Origin: Azolla caroliniana
Lineage: Eukaryota; Polypodiophyta
NCBI GenBank assembly: GCA_043228905.1
Contig: JBHGNT010000010.1
Span: forward strand, 14,384,001 to 14,448,000
DNA: 64,000 bases
Direction of reading: 5' to 3'
Below are positions 39,850 through 52,719 of this stretch, piece by piece. How positions within the stretch are numbered: the first letter of the stretch is position 1; each line of letters opens with the position of its first letter. The notes under the pieces are model-generated. The model was given only the letters and a program-made list of their open reading frames with translations, was not told the origin of the DNA and ran no database searches. The position numbers and the translations under genes are program-made.

Positions 39850-41396
39850 TCACATGTTGGGTGCTTTTTATCGTAACGATCATTGATTCGTAATAAATAA
39901 TATTTATATATTGCGCAAACAAGGATCCGAACCAGCTAGACTACAATGGAATTCATTTAGTAAATGATTTAGTTAATGTAATATTCCAGTGGTTCACTTC
40001 AAATATAGAAACATGGTGCAATGCTCATCGACAGTTGACCAATAGTCTGCGATCTATGCGTATTGCTTGAAATTGTATTGTGATATCCAAACTATAATTG
40101 TTGGTGTACTAATTTGTCGTACCAATGTTGACGACTAACCAAAACCAAATATACTGCTTCTTGTTGTCCCGAACAACATAATGTTGTCCCTAACCAACTA
40201 GATTACAATGGCTCCTATCTTGTGTATAGATATATTGCAATCATAGATTAGTAATAAATAATATTTACATATTGCGCAAGCATCAACAAGAAACTGAGGA
40301 TTACTCTCACACGCTCTCGTTTTTAACATTTAATCATTTCAAGGGGTTTTATCGATGCGACATTACATAATGATCTATGATGTATCTAGTTTTCCCAATG
40401 CCTATTGTTGTACCCCGGAGTCTCGTGTAGAAAACAAGGATCCGAACCAACTAGACTACAATAGAATTGATTTAGTGCATGAATTAGTTAATATAATATT
40501 CTAGTGCTTTGCTTCAAATAAAGAACTATGACGCAATGTTGATCGAGAGTTCACCATTATTCTACAATCTATGCGTATTTCGGGAAACTCTATGAAGTTA
40601 TCCAAACTATAATTGCCGGTGTACTAATTTGTCGTAACCATGTTGACAAATAACCACGACTAAATATATTGTTTCTTCTTGTCCCGAACAACCTAATGTT
40701 TTGTCAAATTTCATTTGAAACCTCTCCTATTAATTGAATAATGGGATTAAGTTTGCAAGCATCCACAAAAAAACTGAGGATTATTCTAACGCACTTTCAT
40801 TTTTAACATTTAATAATGTCAAGGGCTTTTATCGATGCCACATTAACTCATGATATATGATAGACCTGCTTGTACCCGGGCGTCTCAGGTAAAAAGCAAG
40901 GATCCGGGGCAACTTGATTACAATGGAATTCATTTAGTAAATGAAATAGTGGATGTACCACTCTAGCCCTTTGTTACAAATAAAGAAACATGGTGCAATG
41001 CTCATCGTACCAATGTCCATTATTCTGCAATCTATGCGTATTTTTTGAAATTGTATCCAGTTATCCAAACTATAATTGTTGGTGTACCAATTTGTCGTAC
41101 CAATGTTGACGAATAACCACAGCCAAAGATGCTGCTTCTTGTTGTCCCGAACGACATAATGTTTTGTCCAATTTCATTTGAAACCTCTACCATGAATCGA
41201 ATAATGGGATTAAGTTTAGAAATTGATGTTAGGAGAGAAAAATCAAACTAATGTTCGTCATCAATCCTTCAAACATAATATTGATTATTTTGTTAATTGC
41301 ACATTATCGTAACATCTACTTTAGGTCTTGAGTTTTTGAGTTGTCAAACAGTTAACACATGATATGCGTCCGAAATTTAATATATGATATTGTCGT

Positions 41397-41469
41397 TTCC
41401 ATTGCCGGGAGTTGAACCCGGGTCTCTCGGGTGAGAGCCGAGTATCCTAACCAACTAGACTACAATGGA
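41397..41469 (-). tRNA. trnE-CUC: tRNA-Glu (CTC), unit 23
   Basis: Identical gene; first unit of the homogeneous right block. Confidence 0.94.
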
Positions 41470-43016
41470 TCACATGTTGGGTGCTTTTTATCGTAACGAT
41501 CATTGATTCGTAATAAATAATATTTATATATTGCGCAAACAAGGATCCGAACCAGCTAGACTACAATGGAATTCATTTAGTAAATGATTTAGTTAATGTA
41601 ATATTCCAGTGGTTCACTTCAAATATAGAAACATGGTGCAATGCTCATCGACAGTTGACCAATAGTCTGCGATCTATGCGTATTGCTTGAAATTGTATTG
41701 TGATATCCAAACTATAATTGTTGGTGTACTAATTTGTCGTACCAATGTTGACGACTAACCAAAACCAAATATACTGCTTCTTGTTGTCCCGAACAACATA
41801 ATGTTGTCCCTAACCAACTAGATTACAATGGCTCCTATCTTGTGTATAGATATATTGCAATCATAGATTAGTAATAAATAATATTTACATATTGCGCAAG
41901 CATCAACAAGAAACTGAGGATTACTCTCACACGCTCTCGTTTTTAACATTTAATCATTTCAAGGGGTTTTATCGATGCGACATTACATAATGATCTATGA
42001 TGTATCTAGTTTTCCCAATGCCTATTGTTGTACCCCGGAGTCTCGTGTAGAAAACAAGGATCCGAACCAACTAGACTACAATAGAATTGATTTAGTGCAT
42101 GAATTAGTTAATATAATATTCTAGTGCTTTGCTTCAAATAAAGAACTATGACGCAATGTTGATCGAGAGTTCACCATTATTCTACAATCTATGCGTATTT
42201 CGGGAAACTCTATGAAGTTATCCAAACTATAATTGCCGGTGTACTAATTTGTCGTAACCATGTTGACAAATAACCACGACTAAATATATTGTTTCTTCTT
42301 GTCCCGAACAACCTAATGTTTTGTCAAATTTCATTTGAAACCTCTCCTATTAATTGAATAATGGGATTAAGTTTGCAAGCATCCACAAAAAAACTGAGGA
42401 TTATTCTAACGCACTTTCATTTTTAACATTTAATAATGTCAAGGGCTTTTATCGATGCCACATTAACTCATGATATATGATAGACCTGCTTGTACCCGGG
42501 CGTCTCAGGTAAAAAGCAAGGATCCGGGGCAACTTGATTACAATGGAATTCATTTAGTAAATGAAATAGTGGATGTACCACTCTAGCCCTTTGTTACAAA
42601 TAAAGAAACATGGTGCAATGCTCATCGTACCAATGTCCATTATTCTGCAATCTATGCGTATTTTTTGAAATTGTATCCAGTTATCCAAACTATAATTGTT
42701 GGTGTACCAATTTGTCGTACCAATGTTGACGAATAACCACAGCCAAAGATGCTGCTTCTTGTTGTCCCGAACGACATAATGTTTTGTCCAATTTCATTTG
42801 AAACCTCTACCATGAATCGAATAATGGGATTAAGTTTAGAAATTGATGTTAGGAGAGAAAAATCAAACTAATGTTCGTCATCAATCCTTCAAACATAATA
42901 TTGATTATTTTGTTAATTGCACATTATCGTAACATCTACTTTAGGTCTTGAGTTTTTGAGTTGTCAAACAGTTAACACATGATATGCGTCCGAAATTTAA
43001 TATATGATATTGTCGT

Positions 43017-43089
43017 TTCCATTGCCGGGAGTTGAACCCGGGTCTCTCGGGTGAGAGCCGAGTATCCTAACCAACTAGACTACAATGGA
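43017..43089 (-). tRNA. trnE-CUC: tRNA-Glu (CTC), unit 24
   Basis: Identical gene in the right block. Confidence 0.94.
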
Positions 43090-44636
43090 TCACATGTTGG
43101 GTGCTTTTTATCGTAACGATCATTGATTCGTAATAAATAATATTTATATATTGCGCAAACAAGGATCCGAACCAGCTAGACTACAATGGAATTCATTTAG
43201 TAAATGATTTAGTTAATGTAATATTCCAGTGGTTCACTTCAAATATAGAAACATGGTGCAATGCTCATCGACAGTTGACCAATAGTCTGCGATCTATGCG
43301 TATTGCTTGAAATTGTATTGTGATATCCAAACTATAATTGTTGGTGTACTAATTTGTCGTACCAATGTTGACGACTAACCAAAACCAAATATACTGCTTC
43401 TTGTTGTCCCGAACAACATAATGTTGTCCCTAACCAACTAGATTACAATGGCTCCTATCTTGTGTATAGATATATTGCAATCATAGATTAGTAATAAATA
43501 ATATTTACATATTGCGCAAGCATCAACAAGAAACTGAGGATTACTCTCACACGCTCTCGTTTTTAACATTTAATCATTTCAAGGGGTTTTATCGATGCGA
43601 CATTACATAATGATCTATGATGTATCTAGTTTTCCCAATGCCTATTGTTGTACCCCGGAGTCTCGTGTAGAAAACAAGGATCCGAACCAACTAGACTACA
43701 ATAGAATTGATTTAGTGCATGAATTAGTTAATATAATATTCTAGTGCTTTGCTTCAAATAAAGAACTATGACGCAATGTTGATCGAGAGTTCACCATTAT
43801 TCTACAATCTATGCGTATTTCGGGAAACTCTATGAAGTTATCCAAACTATAATTGCCGGTGTACTAATTTGTCGTAACCATGTTGACAAATAACCACGAC
43901 TAAATATATTGTTTCTTCTTGTCCCGAACAACCTAATGTTTTGTCAAATTTCATTTGAAACCTCTCCTATTAATTGAATAATGGGATTAAGTTTGCAAGC
44001 ATCCACAAAAAAACTGAGGATTATTCTAACGCACTTTCATTTTTAACATTTAATAATGTCAAGGGCTTTTATCGATGCCACATTAACTCATGATATATGA
44101 TAGACCTGCTTGTACCCGGGCGTCTCAGGTAAAAAGCAAGGATCCGGGGCAACTTGATTACAATGGAATTCATTTAGTAAATGAAATAGTGGATGTACCA
44201 CTCTAGCCCTTTGTTACAAATAAAGAAACATGGTGCAATGCTCATCGTACCAATGTCCATTATTCTGCAATCTATGCGTATTTTTTGAAATTGTATCCAG
44301 TTATCCAAACTATAATTGTTGGTGTACCAATTTGTCGTACCAATGTTGACGAATAACCACAGCCAAAGATGCTGCTTCTTGTTGTCCCGAACGACATAAT
44401 GTTTTGTCCAATTTCATTTGAAACCTCTACCATGAATCGAATAATGGGATTAAGTTTAGAAATTGATGTTAGGAGAGAAAAATCAAACTAATGTTCGTCA
44501 TCAATCCTTCAAACATAATATTGATTATTTTGTTAATTGCACATTATCGTAACATCTACTTTAGGTCTTGAGTTTTTGAGTTGTCAAACAGTTAACACAT
44601 GATATGCGTCCGAAATTTAATATATGATATTGTCGT

Positions 44637-44709
44637 TTCCATTGCCGGGAGTTGAACCCGGGTCTCTCGGGTGAGAGCCGAGTATCCTAACCAACTAGAC
44701 TACAATGGA
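44637..44709 (-). tRNA. trnE-CUC: tRNA-Glu (CTC), unit 25
   Basis: Identical gene in the right block. Confidence 0.94.
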
Positions 44710-46256
44710 TCACATGTTGGGTGCTTTTTATCGTAACGATCATTGATTCGTAATAAATAATATTTATATATTGCGCAAACAAGGATCCGAACCAGCTAGA
44801 CTACAATGGAATTCATTTAGTAAATGATTTAGTTAATGTAATATTCCAGTGGTTCACTTCAAATATAGAAACATGGTGCAATGCTCATCGACAGTTGACC
44901 AATAGTCTGCGATCTATGCGTATTGCTTGAAATTGTATTGTGATATCCAAACTATAATTGTTGGTGTACTAATTTGTCGTACCAATGTTGACGACTAACC
45001 AAAACCAAATATACTGCTTCTTGTTGTCCCGAACAACATAATGTTGTCCCTAACCAACTAGATTACAATGGCTCCTATCTTGTGTATAGATATATTGCAA
45101 TCATAGATTAGTAATAAATAATATTTACATATTGCGCAAGCATCAACAAGAAACTGAGGATTACTCTCACACGCTCTCGTTTTTAACATTTAATCATTTC
45201 AAGGGGTTTTATCGATGCGACATTACATAATGATCTATGATGTATCTAGTTTTCCCAATGCCTATTGTTGTACCCCGGAGTCTCGTGTAGAAAACAAGGA
45301 TCCGAACCAACTAGACTACAATAGAATTGATTTAGTGCATGAATTAGTTAATATAATATTCTAGTGCTTTGCTTCAAATAAAGAACTATGACGCAATGTT
45401 GATCGAGAGTTCACCATTATTCTACAATCTATGCGTATTTCGGGAAACTCTATGAAGTTATCCAAACTATAATTGCCGGTGTACTAATTTGTCGTAACCA
45501 TGTTGACAAATAACCACGACTAAATATATTGTTTCTTCTTGTCCCGAACAACCTAATGTTTTGTCAAATTTCATTTGAAACCTCTCCTATTAATTGAATA
45601 ATGGGATTAAGTTTGCAAGCATCCACAAAAAAACTGAGGATTATTCTAACGCACTTTCATTTTTAACATTTAATAATGTCAAGGGCTTTTATCGATGCCA
45701 CATTAACTCATGATATATGATAGACCTGCTTGTACCCGGGCGTCTCAGGTAAAAAGCAAGGATCCGGGGCAACTTGATTACAATGGAATTCATTTAGTAA
45801 ATGAAATAGTGGATGTACCACTCTAGCCCTTTGTTACAAATAAAGAAACATGGTGCAATGCTCATCGTACCAATGTCCATTATTCTGCAATCTATGCGTA
45901 TTTTTTGAAATTGTATCCAGTTATCCAAACTATAATTGTTGGTGTACCAATTTGTCGTACCAATGTTGACGAATAACCACAGCCAAAGATGCTGCTTCTT
46001 GTTGTCCCGAACGACATAATGTTTTGTCCAATTTCATTTGAAACCTCTACCATGAATCGAATAATGGGATTAAGTTTAGAAATTGATGTTAGGAGAGAAA
46101 AATCAAACTAATGTTCGTCATCAATCCTTCAAACATAATATTGATTATTTTGTTAATTGCACATTATCGTAACATCTACTTTAGGTCTTGAGTTTTTGAG
46201 TTGTCAAACAGTTAACACATGATATGCGTCCGAAATTTAATATATGATATTGTCGT

Positions 46257-46329
46257 TTCCATTGCCGGGAGTTGAACCCGGGTCTCTCGGGTGAGAGCCG
46301 AGTATCCTAACCAACTAGACTACAATGGA
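46257..46329 (-). tRNA. trnE-CUC: tRNA-Glu (CTC), unit 26
   Basis: Identical gene in the right block. Confidence 0.94.
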
Positions 46330-47876
46330 TCACATGTTGGGTGCTTTTTATCGTAACGATCATTGATTCGTAATAAATAATATTTATATATTGCGCAAAC
46401 AAGGATCCGAACCAGCTAGACTACAATGGAATTCATTTAGTAAATGATTTAGTTAATGTAATATTCCAGTGGTTCACTTCAAATATAGAAACATGGTGCA
46501 ATGCTCATCGACAGTTGACCAATAGTCTGCGATCTATGCGTATTGCTTGAAATTGTATTGTGATATCCAAACTATAATTGTTGGTGTACTAATTTGTCGT
46601 ACCAATGTTGACGACTAACCAAAACCAAATATACTGCTTCTTGTTGTCCCGAACAACATAATGTTGTCCCTAACCAACTAGATTACAATGGCTCCTATCT
46701 TGTGTATAGATATATTGCAATCATAGATTAGTAATAAATAATATTTACATATTGCGCAAGCATCAACAAGAAACTGAGGATTACTCTCACACGCTCTCGT
46801 TTTTAACATTTAATCATTTCAAGGGGTTTTATCGATGCGACATTACATAATGATCTATGATGTATCTAGTTTTCCCAATGCCTATTGTTGTACCCCGGAG
46901 TCTCGTGTAGAAAACAAGGATCCGAACCAACTAGACTACAATAGAATTGATTTAGTGCATGAATTAGTTAATATAATATTCTAGTGCTTTGCTTCAAATA
47001 AAGAACTATGACGCAATGTTGATCGAGAGTTCACCATTATTCTACAATCTATGCGTATTTCGGGAAACTCTATGAAGTTATCCAAACTATAATTGCCGGT
47101 GTACTAATTTGTCGTAACCATGTTGACAAATAACCACGACTAAATATATTGTTTCTTCTTGTCCCGAACAACCTAATGTTTTGTCAAATTTCATTTGAAA
47201 CCTCTCCTATTAATTGAATAATGGGATTAAGTTTGCAAGCATCCACAAAAAAACTGAGGATTATTCTAACGCACTTTCATTTTTAACATTTAATAATGTC
47301 AAGGGCTTTTATCGATGCCACATTAACTCATGATATATGATAGACCTGCTTGTACCCGGGCGTCTCAGGTAAAAAGCAAGGATCCGGGGCAACTTGATTA
47401 CAATGGAATTCATTTAGTAAATGAAATAGTGGATGTACCACTCTAGCCCTTTGTTACAAATAAAGAAACATGGTGCAATGCTCATCGTACCAATGTCCAT
47501 TATTCTGCAATCTATGCGTATTTTTTGAAATTGTATCCAGTTATCCAAACTATAATTGTTGGTGTACCAATTTGTCGTACCAATGTTGACGAATAACCAC
47601 AGCCAAAGATGCTGCTTCTTGTTGTCCCGAACGACATAATGTTTTGTCCAATTTCATTTGAAACCTCTACCATGAATCGAATAATGGGATTAAGTTTAGA
47701 AATTGATGTTAGGAGAGAAAAATCAAACTAATGTTCGTCATCAATCCTTCAAACATAATATTGATTATTTTGTTAATTGCACATTATCGTAACATCTACT
47801 TTAGGTCTTGAGTTTTTGAGTTGTCAAACAGTTAACACATGATATGCGTCCGAAATTTAATATATGATATTGTCGT

Positions 47877-47949
47877 TTCCATTGCCGGGAGTTGAACCCG
47901 GGTCTCTCGGGTGAGAGCCGAGTATCCTAACCAACTAGACTACAATGGA
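47877..47949 (-). tRNA. trnE-CUC: tRNA-Glu (CTC), unit 27
   Basis: Identical gene in the right block. Confidence 0.94.
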
Positions 47950-49496
47950 TCACATGTTGGGTGCTTTTTATCGTAACGATCATTGATTCGTAATAAATAA
48001 TATTTATATATTGCGCAAACAAGGATCCGAACCAGCTAGACTACAATGGAATTCATTTAGTAAATGATTTAGTTAATGTAATATTCCAGTGGTTCACTTC
48101 AAATATAGAAACATGGTGCAATGCTCATCGACAGTTGACCAATAGTCTGCGATCTATGCGTATTGCTTGAAATTGTATTGTGATATCCAAACTATAATTG
48201 TTGGTGTACTAATTTGTCGTACCAATGTTGACGACTAACCAAAACCAAATATACTGCTTCTTGTTGTCCCGAACAACATAATGTTGTCCCTAACCAACTA
48301 GATTACAATGGCTCCTATCTTGTGTATAGATATATTGCAATCATAGATTAGTAATAAATAATATTTACATATTGCGCAAGCATCAACAAGAAACTGAGGA
48401 TTACTCTCACACGCTCTCGTTTTTAACATTTAATCATTTCAAGGGGTTTTATCGATGCGACATTACATAATGATCTATGATGTATCTAGTTTTCCCAATG
48501 CCTATTGTTGTACCCCGGAGTCTCGTGTAGAAAACAAGGATCCGAACCAACTAGACTACAATAGAATTGATTTAGTGCATGAATTAGTTAATATAATATT
48601 CTAGTGCTTTGCTTCAAATAAAGAACTATGACGCAATGTTGATCGAGAGTTCACCATTATTCTACAATCTATGCGTATTTCGGGAAACTCTATGAAGTTA
48701 TCCAAACTATAATTGCCGGTGTACTAATTTGTCGTAACCATGTTGACAAATAACCACGACTAAATATATTGTTTCTTCTTGTCCCGAACAACCTAATGTT
48801 TTGTCAAATTTCATTTGAAACCTCTCCTATTAATTGAATAATGGGATTAAGTTTGCAAGCATCCACAAAAAAACTGAGGATTATTCTAACGCACTTTCAT
48901 TTTTAACATTTAATAATGTCAAGGGCTTTTATCGATGCCACATTAACTCATGATATATGATAGACCTGCTTGTACCCGGGCGTCTCAGGTAAAAAGCAAG
49001 GATCCGGGGCAACTTGATTACAATGGAATTCATTTAGTAAATGAAATAGTGGATGTACCACTCTAGCCCTTTGTTACAAATAAAGAAACATGGTGCAATG
49101 CTCATCGTACCAATGTCCATTATTCTGCAATCTATGCGTATTTTTTGAAATTGTATCCAGTTATCCAAACTATAATTGTTGGTGTACCAATTTGTCGTAC
49201 CAATGTTGACGAATAACCACAGCCAAAGATGCTGCTTCTTGTTGTCCCGAACGACATAATGTTTTGTCCAATTTCATTTGAAACCTCTACCATGAATCGA
49301 ATAATGGGATTAAGTTTAGAAATTGATGTTAGGAGAGAAAAATCAAACTAATGTTCGTCATCAATCCTTCAAACATAATATTGATTATTTTGTTAATTGC
49401 ACATTATCGTAACATCTACTTTAGGTCTTGAGTTTTTGAGTTGTCAAACAGTTAACACATGATATGCGTCCGAAATTTAATATATGATATTGTCGT

Positions 49497-49569
49497 TTCC
49501 ATTGCCGGGAGTTGAACCCGGGTCTCTCGGGTGAGAGCCGAGTATCCTAACCAACTAGACTACAATGGA
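49497..49569 (-). tRNA. trnE-CUC: tRNA-Glu (CTC), unit 28
   Basis: Identical gene in the right block. Confidence 0.94.
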
Positions 49570-51116
49570 TCACATGTTGGGTGCTTTTTATCGTAACGAT
49601 CATTGATTCGTAATAAATAATATTTATATATTGCGCAAACAAGGATCCGAACCAGCTAGACTACAATGGAATTCATTTAGTAAATGATTTAGTTAATGTA
49701 ATATTCCAGTGGTTCACTTCAAATATAGAAACATGGTGCAATGCTCATCGACAGTTGACCAATAGTCTGCGATCTATGCGTATTGCTTGAAATTGTATTG
49801 TGATATCCAAACTATAATTGTTGGTGTACTAATTTGTCGTACCAATGTTGACGACTAACCAAAACCAAATATACTGCTTCTTGTTGTCCCGAACAACATA
49901 ATGTTGTCCCTAACCAACTAGATTACAATGGCTCCTATCTTGTGTATAGATATATTGCAATCATAGATTAGTAATAAATAATATTTACATATTGCGCAAG
50001 CATCAACAAGAAACTGAGGATTACTCTCACACGCTCTCGTTTTTAACATTTAATCATTTCAAGGGGTTTTATCGATGCGACATTACATAATGATCTATGA
50101 TGTATCTAGTTTTCCCAATGCCTATTGTTGTACCCCGGAGTCTCGTGTAGAAAACAAGGATCCGAACCAACTAGACTACAATAGAATTGATTTAGTGCAT
50201 GAATTAGTTAATATAATATTCTAGTGCTTTGCTTCAAATAAAGAACTATGACGCAATGTTGATCGAGAGTTCACCATTATTCTACAATCTATGCGTATTT
50301 CGGGAAACTCTATGAAGTTATCCAAACTATAATTGCCGGTGTACTAATTTGTCGTAACCATGTTGACAAATAACCACGACTAAATATATTGTTTCTTCTT
50401 GTCCCGAACAACCTAATGTTTTGTCAAATTTCATTTGAAACCTCTCCTATTAATTGAATAATGGGATTAAGTTTGCAAGCATCCACAAAAAAACTGAGGA
50501 TTATTCTAACGCACTTTCATTTTTAACATTTAATAATGTCAAGGGCTTTTATCGATGCCACATTAACTCATGATATATGATAGACCTGCTTGTACCCGGG
50601 CGTCTCAGGTAAAAAGCAAGGATCCGGGGCAACTTGATTACAATGGAATTCATTTAGTAAATGAAATAGTGGATGTACCACTCTAGCCCTTTGTTACAAA
50701 TAAAGAAACATGGTGCAATGCTCATCGTACCAATGTCCATTATTCTGCAATCTATGCGTATTTTTTGAAATTGTATCCAGTTATCCAAACTATAATTGTT
50801 GGTGTACCAATTTGTCGTACCAATGTTGACGAATAACCACAGCCAAAGATGCTGCTTCTTGTTGTCCCGAACGACATAATGTTTTGTCCAATTTCATTTG
50901 AAACCTCTACCATGAATCGAATAATGGGATTAAGTTTAGAAATTGATGTTAGGAGAGAAAAATCAAACTAATGTTCGTCATCAATCCTTCAAACATAATA
51001 TTGATTATTTTGTTAATTGCACATTATCGTAACATCTACTTTAGGTCTTGAGTTTTTGAGTTGTCAAACAGTTAACACATGATATGCGTCCGAAATTTAA
51101 TATATGATATTGTCGT

Positions 51117-51189
51117 TTCCATTGCCGGGAGTTGAACCCGGGTCTCTCGGGTGAGAGCCGAGTATCCTAACCAACTAGACTACAATGGA
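51117..51189 (-). tRNA. trnE-CUC: tRNA-Glu (CTC), unit 29 (last intact copy)
   Basis: Identical gene; last full unit before the rearranged array end. Confidence 0.94.
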
Positions 51190-52116
51190 TCACATGTTGG
51201 GTGCTTTTTATCGTAACGATCATTGATTCGTAATAAATAATATTTATATATTGCGCAAACAAGGATCCGAACCAGCTAGACTACAATGGAATTCATTTAG
51301 TAAATGATTTAGTTAATGTAATATTCCAGTGGTTCACTTCAAATATAGAAACATGGTGCAATGCTCATCGACAGTTGACCAATAGTCTGCGATCTATGCG
51401 TATTGCTTGAAATTGTATTGTGATATCCAAACTATAATTGTTGGTGTACTAATTTGTCGTACCAATGTTGACGACTAACCAAAACCAAATATACTGCTTC
51501 TTGTTGTCCCGAACAACATAATGTTGTCCCTAACCAACTAGATTACAATGGCTCCTATCTTGTGTATAGATATATTGCAATCATAGATTAGTAATAAATA
51601 ATATTTACATATTGCGCAAGCATCAACAAGAAACTGAGGATTACTCTCACACGCTCTCGTTTTTAACATTTAATCATTTCAAGGGGTTTTATCGATGCGA
51701 CATTACATAATGATCTATGATGTATCTAGTTTTCCCAATGCCTATTGTTGTACCCCGGAGTCTCGTGTAAAAAACAAGGATCCGAACCAACTAGACTACA
51801 ATAGAATTGATTTAGTGCATGAATTAGTTAATATAATATTCTAGTGCTTTGCTTCAAATAAAGAACTATGACGCAATGTTGATCGAGAGTTCACCATTAT
51901 TCTACAATCTATGCGTATTTCGGGAAACTCTATGAAGAAAAATTGATGTTAGGAGAGAAAAATCAAACTAATGTTCGTCATTAATCCTTCAAACATAATA
52001 TTGATTATTTTGTTAATTGCACATTATCGTAACATCTACTTTAGGTCTTGAGTTTTTGAGTTGTCAAACAGTTAACACATGATATGCGTCCGAAATTTAA
52101 TATATGATATTGTCGT

Positions 52117-52176
52117 TTCCATTGCCGGGTCTCTCAGGTGAGAGCCGAGTATCCTAACCAACTAGACTACAATGGA
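52117..52176 (-). pseudogene. tRNA-Glu pseudogene lacking the T-loop (array end)
   Basis: The acceptor stem, D arm and CTC anticodon arm match the intact gene, but 13 bp of the T-arm is missing. The deletion lies between the two CCGGG runs that form the T-stem, so replication slippage between them is likely. The B box is gone. It carries the same anticodon-stem U as unit 17. Confidence 0.9.
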
Positions 52177-52359
52177 TCACATGTTGTGTGCTTTTTATCG
52201 TAACAATCATTGATTCGTAATAAATAATATTTATATATTGCGCAAGCATTAACGAAAAACTGAGGATTATTGTAACACATTCTCATTTTTAAGATTTAAT
52301 AATTTCAAGGGTTTTTATCGGACCCACATGAACTTATGATCTATGATGTATCTAGTGTT

Positions 52360-52432
52360 GTCATTGCCTATAGTTGTACCCGGGCGTCTCAGGTAAAAAA
52401 GCAATGATCCGAACCAACTAGACTACAATGGA
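52360..52432 (-). pseudogene. Degenerate full-length tRNA-Glu at array end
   Basis: Starts TCCATTGTAGTCTAGTTGG on the minus strand and keeps about the normal 73-nt spacing. The anticodon arm is T-rich and mismatched and the T-stem no longer pairs (CCGGG against ATAGG). It looks like a less eroded relative of the module A and B fossils. Confidence 0.75.
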
Positions 52433-52472
52433 ATTCATTTAGTAAATAAATTAGTTAATGTAATATTCTAGT

Positions 52473-52655
52473 TGTCTCCTTAGGACACACCAACTGTGAG
52501 GAAAGAATTTTATAGCAATTCAACCAGTCCTTTCGATATGTGAGGTGATGTGTAGCACTAGTGTCTAGGTACCATTTATCATGTTCGGTTTTTGTCTCTT
52601 CTGTAGTGACATGGTATGCTTGCAAAATATTGTCATCTTCTGGTATTTCATCCAA
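52473..52655 (-). pseudogene. Copia protease fragment
   Basis: Contains KWYLDTSATHHL; the catalytic motif DTSA is encoded at 52554-52565 (DSGA or DTGA is usual, so the Gly is Ser). The frame runs out into array sequence at 52472. It is separated from gag by a stop at 52720 and a frame change. Confidence 0.75.
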
Positions 52656-52719
52656 ATTCTATATATTCTTTTGACTTCAAGTTTGATTTGTCTTCTAATG
52701 TTGCATTATTTTCTTGTGA

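Larger units (their letters stand above)
4720..52472 (-). repeat. Higher-order tandem array of tRNA-Glu(CTC)-bearing 1,620-bp units
   Basis: The array runs head to tail. Unit 1 is 4720-6338 (1,619 bp; one C missing in a CCC run near 5329). Units 2-29 are exactly 1,620 bp each, from 6339 to 51698. Unit 30 is partial and rearranged (51699-52472). Within each unit are module A (starting GACATTACATAATG), module B with the intact tRNA-Glu gene, and module C. A, B and C share diverged sequence (for example TATCCAAACTATAATTG and CCCGAACAAC), so they are old sub-repeats. Adjacent units differ at only a handful of sites. No protein-coding frame is visible. The array behaves like a satellite built on a tRNA gene. 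The copy number depends on correct assembly of near-identical repeats. Confidence 0.97.
51699..52472 (-). repeat. Terminal partial unit 30, internally deleted and diverged
   Basis: Module A is normal to 51936, then jumps to the end of module B (AATTGATGTTAGGAG at 51941), a deletion of 620 bp against the unit phase. After the damaged tRNA (52117-52176), the sequence goes from ATATTGCGCAA straight into GCATTAACGAAAAACTGAGG without the module C insertion. It ends in a further tRNA fossil at 52360-52432. Divergence from the array is clearly higher here, as expected of an old array edge. Similarity stops at about 52472. Confidence 0.88.

Noticed and set aside
4720-52472. CRISPR-like or minisatellite array
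   Set aside because: The period is 1,620 bp with tRNA content, there are no short repeat-spacer units, and the context is clearly plant nuclear.
4720-52472. Organellar (plastid or mitochondrial) insertion as source of the tRNA-Glu
   Set aside because: The anticodon is CTC and the body matches nuclear plant tRNA-Glu. Plastid tRNA-Glu has anticodon TTC and a different acceptor stem.
4720-52472. 1,620 bp as a multiple of nucleosome length (9 x 180 or 10 x 162), hinting at a centromeric satellite
   Set aside because: The arithmetic alone is not evidence. No internal 160-180 bp period is seen, and a 48-kb array bordered by genes is small for a centromere.
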